Under the pieces are notes generated by a model. The model was not told where the DNA came from, ran no database searches, and was given only the letters and a program-made list of their open reading frames with translations. Position numbers and translations under genes: made by a program. Shown here one piece after another: positions 32,566-39,492 of a stretch of 39,492 bases of DNA. The DNA comes from an uncultured Meiothermus sp. (GTDB lineage: Bacteria; Deinococcota; Deinococci; Deinococcales; Thermaceae): NCBI GenBank assembly GCA_937950405.1, contig CALFDH010000061.1:1-39492 (forward strand), written 5' to 3'. Every line of letters begins with the position of its first letter. Position 1 is the stretch's first letter.

Positions 32566-32835
32566 ATGATGCAACTCGCTCAGCAAGTTCAGGTTTCGGC
32601 GGTGGAAAATATTCGTCCAGTGTCTGCTTATGTGTTTGTCTCGTGCGCCCAACCCAAGCGCATCGTGCACGCTCTGAGCCGCCTGCCAGGGGTGGTCAAG
32701 GCCGATGCCCTGCTGGGGGCCTCCGAGGCGGTCCTGGTGGTGGAGCGGCACAACTTTGAAGCGCTGCAAACCCTCTTGACCGAAGTGCAGTCCACCCCCG
32801 GAGTCAAGAAAGTTTCAGTAAAGTTAGCAGCATGA
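32566..32835 (+). CDS. Lrp/AsnC-type ligand-binding domain protein
   Basis: An 89-residue stand-alone RAM/ACT-like domain, the ligand-binding half of Lrp/AsnC regulators without a DNA-binding domain: PVSAYVFVSCAQPKRIVHAL, LPGVVKADALLGASEAVLVV, ALQTLLTEVQSTPGVKKVSV. Such proteins bind amino acids or modulate partners. The ATG at 32566 follows AGGAGG. A second AGGAGG with ATG 32457 lies upstream but one frame off; a T8 run at 32469-32476 separates the frames, and with seven T the protein would gain 36 residues. Its stop overlaps ATG 32832 of the next gene by 4 bases. Confidence 0.82.
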   Translation: MMQLAQQVQVSAVENIRPVSAYVFVSCAQPKRIVHALSRLPGVVKADALLGASEAVLVVERHNFEALQTLLTEVQSTPGVKKVSVKLAA

Positions 32836-32849
32836 ACGGAGCCCCCCTG

Positions 32850-33746
32850 ATGTCCAAAATTGTGCCCCATTTATGGTTTGATCAAGAAGCCAAACAAGCC
32901 GCCGAGTTTTACTGTGCGGTGTTCCCCGATGCTAAAATCACCAATTCTGTGGTTTTGCGCAACACCCCGTCGGGTGACTGCGATCTGGTTTCGTTTGAGC
33001 TTGCGGGCCAGCCCTTCATGGCCATCAGCGCGGGGCCGCTATTCAAGTTCAATCCGTCGGTCTCTTTTATCCTAAACTTTGATCCTTCCCAGGGTCGCAC
33101 CAGGGAAGACCTCGAGGCCCTGTGGAACAGTCTTTTGTCCGGCGGTGAGGAGCTAATGCCGTTGGGCCAGTACCCTTTTGCACCTCTTTTTGGTTACCTT
33201 CGAGATCGGTACGGGGTCTTCTGGCAGTTAATCCTTTCGGACAACATGGAACCCAGGCTGCCCTTTGTCATCCCGTCACTCTTATTTGTGGGGGATTTGC
33301 ATGGCAAGGCCGAGGAAGCCCAGAACTTCTATATGTCGGTTTTCAAAGATACTCACAGTGGCGTGACCTTTCGCTACCCGGCTGGCTCGGAGCCCGAGCA
33401 AGAGGGCACGCTGATGTACAGCGACTTTATGCTCGAGGGCCAGTGGTTGGCTATTTCCGAGAGCGCTCTAGAACACGGGTTTAGCTTCAACGAAGCGGTG
33501 TCTCTGATGGTCTATTGCGATACCCAGGCCGAGATCGATTATTACTGGGAAAAGCTATCCGCGGTGCCTGAAGCGGAGCAGTGCGGCTGGCTCAAAGACA
33601 AGTACGGCGTGAGTTGGCAGGTGGTGCCTCGGGCGATGGACGCCATGCTCCAAGACCCCGACCCGGAACGGGTGCAGCGGGTTACCCAGGCCGTGCTTCA
33701 GATGAAAAAGCTCGAGCTAGCCGAACTGCAAAGGGCTTACGCCTAA
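32850..33746 (+). CDS. PhnB-like VOC family protein, two domains
   Basis: A protein of about 298 residues with two vicinal-oxygen-chelate (glyoxalase/bleomycin-resistance fold) modules of the PhnB type. Each has a start like IVPHLWFDQEAKQAAEFYCA or PSLLFVGDLHGKAEEAQNFY and an end like YGVFWQLI or YGVSWQVV. These are often annotated as 3-demethylubiquinone methyltransferase-like, but the fold has no SAM site and function is unknown. The ATG at 32850 has GGAG 8 bases upstream and matches family starts (MSKIVPHLWF). ATG 32832 would overlap the Lrp-type gene and add six residues. Probably co-transcribed with that gene. Confidence 0.87.
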   Translation: MSKIVPHLWFDQEAKQAAEFYCAVFPDAKITNSVVLRNTPSGDCDLVSFELAGQPFMAISAGPLFKFNPSVSFILNFDPSQGRTREDLEALWNSLLSGGEELMPLGQYPFAPLFGYLRDRYGVFWQLILSDNMEPRLPFVIPSLLFVGDLHGKAEEAQNFYMSVFKDTHSGVTFRYPAGSEPEQEGTLMYSDFMLEGQWLAISESALEHGFSFNEAVSLMVYCDTQAEIDYYWEKLSAVPEAEQCGWLKDKYGVSWQVVPRAMDAMLQDPDPERVQRVTQAVLQMKKLELAELQRAYA

Positions 33747-33814
33747 GCTGTTATGACCCGGTTTATGCCGAGCAGGGCGATTCATGAGCCGGTTGTCCAG
33801 TACTACCAGGAACT

Positions 33815-34768
33815 CTAGGGAATAACCCGCTCCGCAGGGGCTTGCAACAGGGCCTGGCTCAGGGCTTCGCCGGGCTGGCCATCGCCCCGGTAGGCCTCGG
33901 GCTCTTTTTCGATCCAGGCGTAACCCTTGCTGTGGAACTGGATGCTGCGAAAGCCCTCTGCGAAAGTCGCCTCGATGAGCTGGCCCAGCGTGCCCGCCTC
34001 GAGGCCCTTCGCTTGCAGTTCCTCCAGCAACTTTGGCGGCAGGTCGGGCTCGAAGCCCTGCTGGGCGGTGAGCACCTGGTAGGCCCGTTCCCGTTGCTCC
34101 ATGGTGCCGCCCTGGGCAAAGTAGCGCTCCAGCACCCTGTACCAGTCGCCGCTCCTGGTGATGGGGGCCATATCGGCGTAGGCTTGCTCGAGTTCCTCTG
34201 GACTGTAGGCCCGGTATTGGTTTTCGTGCACCACCAGTTCGCGCGACAGGCGCGGGCGCGGCGCCGGGCTTTCGTCCGGCACGCCCACACACAGCCCTGC
34301 TACCGGCACCACCCCCTGCGGTAGGTTGCAGAGCTGGACAATCTCCCGAATGCCGTTCAGCACTCCTCCAATCCATACAATGCCGTAGCCCAGGCTCTCG
34401 GCCATGGTGGCCAGTGCACTTCCAGCCAGCACCGCATCGGTAATGGCGAAGTGCAGGGCGGTGCGGGGCCAGCGCCCAAAGGCCCCCCCTCGGTGTTCCA
34501 CCAGCTTTTGCAGCCGGTGCACATCGGCCAGAATCAGGAAAAACTCGGCGCAGGTCTCGATGTGAGGGTTCTGGCCGGAGTGGCTCGAGATTTCCCTTCT
34601 GAGCACCGGGTCGCTGATGCGAAGCAGGCTGTACATCTGCGCGGTGGCATCGGTGGGGGCCCGCTGGGCTGCCAACAGAAGCTTGTCCAGGTCGCCCTCG
34701 CGCAGGGGCTCGGGCTTGAACTTGCGCACGCTGGCCCGGCGCTTGTATAGCTCGTAGAGGTCGCTCAC
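33815..34768 (-). CDS. Nitroreductase family FMN-dependent oxidoreductase (NfsA-like)
   Basis: A 317-residue flavin reductase. N-terminal RRASVRKFKPEP is the FMN phosphate-binding motif. AAQRAPTDATAQMYSLLRIS, AVLAGSALATMAESLGYGIVWIGG and VVPVAGLCVGVPDESPAPRP follow in the NfsA order. It is 70-80 residues longer than NfsA; the C-terminal extension (GFEPDLPPKLLEELQAKGLE, IQFHSKGYAWIEKEPEAYRG) has no known role. Initiation is at GTG 34768. TAGGCT lies 6 bases upstream and there is no ribosome site, so the mRNA may be leaderless. It probably reduces quinones or nitro compounds with NAD(P)H. Confidence 0.87.
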   Translation of the reverse strand: MSDLYELYKRRASVRKFKPEPLREGDLDKLLLAAQRAPTDATAQMYSLLRISDPVLRREISSHSGQNPHIETCAEFFLILADVHRLQKLVEHRGGAFGRWPRTALHFAITDAVLAGSALATMAESLGYGIVWIGGVLNGIREIVQLCNLPQGVVPVAGLCVGVPDESPAPRPRLSRELVVHENQYRAYSPEELEQAYADMAPITRSGDWYRVLERYFAQGGTMEQRERAYQVLTAQQGFEPDLPPKLLEELQAKGLEAGTLGQLIEATFAEGFRSIQFHSKGYAWIEKEPEAYRGDGQPGEALSQALLQAPAERVIP

Positions 34769-34825
34769 GGGGCTAGCCTATCGCCGGGGTGCGGGTCCAA
34801 CTGTGGCGCCGGTTGTAGAGCCCTG

Positions 34826-35284
34826 CTAGGGGAGCCTTTTTTCCATGCAAATGCTCAAAGGGTCTTCGAAGTAAGGGCCAAAAGGGGGGATACGCTGGAA
34901 GCCGAACCCCTCATACAAACCGATGGCCTCGGTCTGGGCTACGCCGGTCTCGAGGCGGAGTACCCCAATGCCTCGCTCGGCAGCGTAGGCTTCCAGATGG
35001 GCCAGCAGTTGCTTTCCCACGCCCCGCCCACGAAACCCAGGCCGCACGTACATGCGCTTGAGTTCGGCGTATTCGCTGCCAAAAATCTGCACGCCGCCGC
35101 AGCCCACCGGCTGCTCGTCCAGGTACGCCACGAAGAAGGCGACCCCCTGCTGGATCAGCTTTTCCACGCTGTAGCCGTGGCGGCTCTCGGGGGGGTAGTG
35201 GGTGTTCAGTACCGCATCGAGCTCGGCAATCAAGGCTCGGGCCACAGCGCTGTCGGGTTGCTCGGGTTGAATATGTACCCGCAT
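34826..35284 (-). CDS. GNAT family N-acetyltransferase
   Basis: A 152-residue acetyltransferase. Motif A is RMYVRPGFRGRGVGKQLLAH (RxxGxG loop for acetyl-CoA), followed by VLRLETGVAQTEAIGLYEGF and GFQRIPPFGPY. The N-terminal part has AFFVAYLDEQPVGCGGVQIF. The substrate is unknown. It starts 3 bases after the pgk stop codon (TAAAGCATG), so it is translated from the pgk transcript, although nothing links it to glycolysis. Confidence 0.9.
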   Translation of the reverse strand: MRVHIQPEQPDSAVARALIAELDAVLNTHYPPESRHGYSVEKLIQQGVAFFVAYLDEQPVGCGGVQIFGSEYAELKRMYVRPGFRGRGVGKQLLAHLEAYAAERGIGVLRLETGVAQTEAIGLYEGFGFQRIPPFGPYFEDPLSICMEKRLP

Positions 35285-35287
35285 GCT

Positions 35288-36475
35288 TTAGCTGAGCGCT
35301 TCGATACCCGGTAGAGTGCCCAGCTCCAAGAGCTCGAGGCTGGCCCCCCCGCCGGTGGAGACATGGCTGAAGCGGTCCGCCATGCCCAGCTTGTTGGCCG
35401 CGGCCACCGAGTCGCCACCGCCTATCACGGTAAAAGCCCCTTGAAGTCTGGCGATGGCCTCGCCCACCGACAGCGTGCCTTTGGCAAAGTCGTCCACCTC
35501 AAACACGCCCATCGGCCCATTCCACAGCACTGTCCTGGCCCCTTGCAGGGCCTCGGCAAAGATACGGGCACTCTCGGGGCCGATGTCCAGACCCATCCAT
35601 TCGGCTTCGATACGGTCTGCCGGCATGATGCGGGTGGGGGTACCGGCTTCGATCTTTTGCGCCGCTACCACATCGGTGGGCAGCAGCAGCTTCACCCCCA
35701 GGTCGGCGGCTTTTTGGAGCAGTTCTCGGGCCAAATCCAGCTTGTCGTCCTCGACCAGGCTCTTGCCTACCTGCCCCCCCTGGGCCTTGATAAAGGTAAA
35801 AGCCATGGCGCCGCCAATCACCATGCCGGTCACTTTGGGCAGCAGGTTCTCAATTACCCCGATCTTGTCCGAGACCTTGGCCCCGCCCAGCACCACCCAG
35901 TAGGGCTTCTCGGGGTTGTGGAGTACCCTGCCAATGCTCTCGACCTCCTTCTCCATCAGGAAGCCCGCATAGCTTGGCAGAAACCGGGCCACCCCGGTGA
36001 CCGAGGCATGCGCCCGGTGGGCCGAGCCAAAGGCATCCAGCACAAAAGCATCGCCCAGGCGGGCGAAATTTCTGGCCAGGGTTTCGTCGTTCTTTTCCTC
36101 GCCCGGTTCAAAGCGCACGTTGTCCAGCAGAATTACGGAGCCAGAAGGCGCCGACTTTACTTTCTCCAGGGTGGCCTCGCTAGCCGGGGTGAGTTCTGCC
36201 GAACCCCCAATAAAAATCACCGGCCTGCCCAGGTGTTTTTCCAGTACCGGGGCCACCGGTGCAAGGCTGCTGGCATCTTCGTAGCCGCCTTTGGGGCGCC
36301 CGAGGTGCGAGAACAGAACAAGGGTCGCACCCTGCTCCAACAGATGCTTGAGGGTCGGAATGGCTGCCGAAACCCGGGTCTCGTCCTTGACCTTGCCCTC
36401 CTTAATGGGAACGTTGAAATCTACCCGTACCAGCACCCGCTTTCCGGCAGCGTTGAAGTCCTTTAGTGTTCGCAT
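35288..36475 (-). CDS. pgk: Phosphoglycerate kinase
   Basis: A 395-residue glycolytic enzyme converting 1,3-bisphosphoglycerate and ADP to 3-phosphoglycerate and ATP. Signatures: [17 protein letters not shown] near the start, [57 protein letters not shown], and the nucleotide-side C-terminal motifs [20 protein letters not shown] and [20 protein letters not shown]. The ATG at 36475 follows GGAGGTGGAG. It lies downstream of gap, with MITE copy E and hairpins in the 224-base gap, so it may have its own promoter. Confidence 0.97.
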   Translation of the reverse strand: MRTLKDFNAAGKRVLVRVDFNVPIKEGKVKDETRVSAAIPTLKHLLEQGATLVLFSHLGRPKGGYEDASSLAPVAPVLEKHLGRPVIFIGGSAELTPASEATLEKVKSAPSGSVILLDNVRFEPGEEKNDETLARNFARLGDAFVLDAFGSAHRAHASVTGVARFLPSYAGFLMEKEVESIGRVLHNPEKPYWVVLGGAKVSDKIGVIENLLPKVTGMVIGGAMAFTFIKAQGGQVGKSLVEDDKLDLARELLQKAADLGVKLLLPTDVVAAQKIEAGTPTRIMPADRIEAEWMGLDIGPESARIFAEALQGARTVLWNGPMGVFEVDDFAKGTLSVGEAIARLQGAFTVIGGGDSVAAANKLGMADRFSHVSTGGGASLELLELGTLPGIEALS

Positions 36476-36490
36476 ACTCCACCTCCAGTA

Positions 36491-36618
36491 ATACCGGATT
36501 CAAAAAGAACAGTCGACAGAATCAAAAGTCCAACAGGCTGTTTTTTTGAATCCCAGAGAACTTTCGTTGGTCGGGTTGGCTCCCCACGGTTTGGCGAGGA
36601 ACCAACCGAAGCTGGTAT
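36491..36618 (+). repeat. MITE-like element, copy E
   Basis: 128 bp, the cleanest copy. It opens ATACCGGATTCAAAAAG and closes GAAGCTGGTAT. Left hairpin: GGATTCAAAAAGAACAG against CTGTTTTTTTGAATCC. Right hairpin: GGTTGGCTCC / GAGGAACCAACC. It is inserted between gap and pgk, 15 bases upstream of the pgk start codon. Confidence 0.8.
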
Positions 36619-36624
36619 CAAAAA

Positions 36625-36694
36625 CCCCTCTCCTTTTGGGAAAGGGGATGGGGTGAGGGAAATCCCCCTCCCAACCTCCCCCATCGGGGGGAGG
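36625..36694 (-). terminator. GC-rich hairpins after gap
   Basis: Two inverted repeats follow the gap stop codon. The nearer, CCTCCCCC (36675-36682) / GGGGGGAGG (36686-36694), has a 3-base loop. The other, CCCCTCTCC with GGAAAGGGG-type arms, spans about 36625-36655. They resemble the CCCTCTCCC palindromes at 302 and 21725 and may act as terminator or processing site. Confidence 0.5.
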
Positions 36695-36699
36695 AGTAC

Positions 36700-37701
<1,002 letters not shown>

Positions 37702-37839
37702 CTAACTGATGGCGGCACTGAGCCGCGCTCCATAGGACACTATAACGCCTGTATTTGTGAAATCCATAACCAAAAGTTTTAGGATGAACCGTGTTGGTTT
37801 GGAACGCTTTTCACATATGTTTGAGTCATCTAGAACATT

Positions 37840-37917
37840 CTTCACAAAAATCGAGCCATCCAGGACTCAGAATTTTGTGTTCTGGAGGGAATAGTGGCCG
37901 CCGGGATGGGCGGCCAC
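37840..37917. repeat. Non-coding segment related to 10656-10734
   Basis: It shares CTTCACAAAAATCGAGCCAT (37840-37859) and GGGCGGCCAC (37908-37917) with the region after the modE-like gene, at nearly equal spacing (48 against 49 bases). It ends in a perfect 9-bp hairpin, GTGGCCGCC (37894-37902) / GGCGGCCAC (37909-37917). It lies between gap and the solute-binding protein gene. It could be the end of a decayed insertion sequence or a small structured RNA. Confidence 0.5.
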
Positions 37918-37972
37918 ATGGGTACAGAGCGTGTTTAGGGGAGCATCTGGCGCGACAGGTTTGCTGGGGCGC

Positions 37973-39232
37973 CTAGCGGGTGCGGCCTGCCAGCAAGTCC
38001 TCGGCGGCTTTCTGGGCCTTGTCGAGCGCGGCTTTGGGGGCGGCCTGCCCCAGCACGGCTTCCTTGATGGCCTGGCCCAGAATGTCAAAGCGGATCTGCT
38101 CCCACTGCGAGAGGGCCGGCTCAAAGCGGGCAAAACGGGCCTGGTTGATGGCCACGCCGAACGCGGGGTTCTCCTTCACGAAGCGGGTCACGACGGGGTC
38201 TACCGCCGAGCCCTGGTTGACCGGCACGTAGTTGGCCGCTACGCCGAACACTGCCTGGGCCTTGGGGGAGATGATAAAGCGCAGGAAGTCGGCGGCCACA
38301 CGCTTTTCTTTGTCGTCGGCCCCCTTGAACACCACGATGTTGGTGCCCTGCACCAGGCCAAAACCAGGTTGTTTGTCGGTGCGGCCTGGCAGGGTGGCCA
38401 CGCCGACATCAAACTTGGCCGCCCGGACATAAAAACTGTAGCCCGCCGAGGTATCGGTGGAGAAGCCAAACACCCCCGAGCCGAAATTCTCGTTGATGAA
38501 GCCGTTGGTGATGGGCTTGGCCCAGCCGTCCTTGACGGCCTTGACCAGGAACTCGAGGGCCTCCAGCCCTTTGGGCGAGTTGAGCACCAGCTTGCCGTTT
38601 TGCAGGTAGTTGCCCCCCAGGGTGAAGAACCAGTAGGCATAGGTCGAGGCATCGGGCACAAACCAGTACACCGGCTGCTTTTCGCCTTCGGAAATCTTCT
38701 TGGCGGTCTCCACAAACTCTTGAATGCTCTGGGGCACTCGAGCGCTGTATTTTTTCAAGAGGTCGCGGTTGAAATAGAGCAGCTGGATGCTCTTGTTGAA
38801 GGGCACCCCGTACACCTGCCCGTTCATCTTGACCGCATTGGCAAACAGCGGGTTAACCCCCTTCAAGTCCACCCCCAGGCTGGGAATGGGCAGCAGGGCG
38901 TCGCTTTCCAGGTAGAGCGCCATGTTGTTTTCAAAAGCCTGGGCCATCACCGGGATTTTGCCCGAAGCAAACGAAGCCTTGATTTTGGTAGAAAGGTCGC
39001 GGTAGTTGCCCTGGCTAACCGGGCGCACGCAAGCCTTGCCCCCCTGGGTGCGGTTGAATTCCACCGCCAGATTGTCCAGGGCGTCCTTGGGCGCCCCGCC
39101 CCGGAAGCCGTGCCAGAGCTCGGCCACCACCTCGGCTTTTTCACACTGCGCTTTGATGACATCTTCGGGTCTTTGCTGGGCCAAGCCCAGGCCAGCCACC
39201 ACTACACCCCTTCCAATCAACCACTGTTTCAT
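37973..39232 (-). CDS. Extracellular solute-binding protein (family 1, UgpB-like)
   Basis: A 419-residue ABC-importer binding protein. It begins with a basic-hydrophobic export signal (MKQWLIGRGVVVAGLGLAQQ). The mature part has VVAELWHGFRGGAPKDALDN, YRDLSTKIKASFASGKIPVM, VYGVPFNKSIQLLYFNRDLL, FGFSTDTSAGYSF and FGVAANYVPVNQGSAVDPVV, as in UgpB-type proteins for sn-glycerol-3-phosphate or oligosaccharides. The ATG at 39232 is preferred over 39250 because it starts directly at the signal peptide. No permease or ATPase gene is adjacent, so its transporter is either outside the window or shared. Confidence 0.9.
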   Translation of the reverse strand: MKQWLIGRGVVVAGLGLAQQRPEDVIKAQCEKAEVVAELWHGFRGGAPKDALDNLAVEFNRTQGGKACVRPVSQGNYRDLSTKIKASFASGKIPVMAQAFENNMALYLESDALLPIPSLGVDLKGVNPLFANAVKMNGQVYGVPFNKSIQLLYFNRDLLKKYSARVPQSIQEFVETAKKISEGEKQPVYWFVPDASTYAYWFFTLGGNYLQNGKLVLNSPKGLEALEFLVKAVKDGWAKPITNGFINENFGSGVFGFSTDTSAGYSFYVRAAKFDVGVATLPGRTDKQPGFGLVQGTNIVVFKGADDKEKRVAADFLRFIISPKAQAVFGVAANYVPVNQGSAVDPVVTRFVKENPAFGVAINQARFARFEPALSQWEQIRFDILGQAIKEAVLGQAAPKAALDKAQKAAEDLLAGRTR

Positions 39233-39355
39233 ACCAACATCCGCAAACACTGTTGGGCCCCAGTGTCAGGGCTGTGTGAGCCCACCTGCCCCCCATTTAT
39301 ACCCTGGCTTTGCAGTGCAGACCACCGGTTTGCTAGAGTGCATCTGGCCCTCCCT

Positions 39356-39492
39356 ATGGACTTTCTACTGGTGTTGCTGGCTTATCTGATCGGTTCGATT
39401 AATTTCCCTATCCTGGCGGGTCGCTTACGGGGTTGGGACATCCGCGAGCGTGACCTGGCCGGTACGTCCGGGGTTTTTCGCCAACTGGGAAG
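39356..39492 (+). CDS. PlsY-like glycerol-3-phosphate acyltransferase, N-terminal fragment
   Basis: The first 45 codons; the gene runs off the right edge. The translation MDFLLVLLAYLIGSINFPIL followed by AGRLRGWDIRERDLAGTSGV matches the start of PlsY: a first membrane helix with YLIGS and then a DIRE motif. The following GSGNxGATN phosphate loop of PlsY is replaced by DLAGTSGVFRQLG, so this may be a divergent paralogue. PlsY makes lysophosphatidic acid from acyl-phosphate in the membrane. No strong ribosome site precedes the ATG. Confidence 0.75.
   Translation, partial: MDFLLVLLAYLIGSINFPILAGRLRGWDIRERDLAGTSGVFRQLG

Noticed and set aside
35363-36466. Long open frame on the strand opposite pgk (about 367 codons), and similar frames opposite gap, the Pat-like gene and the DUF1501 gene
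   Set aside because: They lie antisense to well-conserved genes, have no family features and arise from GC-rich codon bias.
36491-36618. MITE copies as transposon-coding elements
   Set aside because: At 126-195 bp they have no coding capacity; only non-autonomous or structural roles are supportable.

Overview
The window comes from a Thermus-Deinococcus bacterium, most likely Meiothermus or a close relative. The polyphosphate kinase 2 protein closely resembles the well-known Meiothermus ruber class III enzyme. A DdrO/IrrE pair is present, coding DNA is GC-rich, and the palindrome CTCGAG is very frequent. Several genes have a -10 box 6-7 bases before the start codon, as expected for leaderless mRNAs. 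No rRNA, tRNA, CRISPR array or intact transposase was found.

Layout. 1-181: the first 25 codons of gyrA on the minus strand, with leader and promoter. 543-2930: a DUF1800/DUF1501 operon flanked by direct-repeat modules. 3222-7485: ppk2, a small hypothetical, a methyltransferase-like gene, and a VWA gene cluster with two apparent frameshifts. 7668-11044: a GNAT/acyl-CoA-synthetase-like protein (Pat type), a ModE-like regulator and a structured non-coding region. 11045-17500: ftsH, a TPR protein, a ThuA/Gfo-Idh operon, mgsA and a small hypothetical. 17501-23209: a gene-poor accessory stretch with a secreted protein cut by an in-frame TAG, a lectin-like protein and a sugar C-methyltransferase. 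23612-27455: sufS, an ABC exporter and sufU. 27500-30100: folE2, a short-chain dehydrogenase and a Nudix hydrolase, all plausibly pterin-related. 30204-32407: irrE, a GyrI-like gene, ddrO and a divergent small gene. 32566-35284: an Lrp-type ligand-binding protein, a PhnB-like protein, a nitroreductase and a GNAT. 35288-37692: pgk and gap. 37973-39492: a sugar-type solute-binding protein and the start of a plsY-like gene.

The most interesting system is the radiation/desiccation response circuit. ddrO encodes the repressor and conserves Leu106-Arg107, the site IrrE cuts in Deinococcus. irrE lies about 0.7 kb away. A 17-bp RDRM-like palindrome overlaps a consensus gyrA promoter. A second one sits in the promoter of an uncharacterised 102-residue gene divergent from ddrO, which makes that gene a candidate new regulon member.

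Five copies of a MITE-like element occupy the gaps from 19 to 37 kb. Each has two hairpins, and one hairpin shows a compensatory base change between copies. Other points of note are a Pat-type protein that has lost the catalytic His loop and the ATP-binding core of its synthetase half, a strong promoter after modE that leads into a non-coding region, and four apparently interrupted reading frames.
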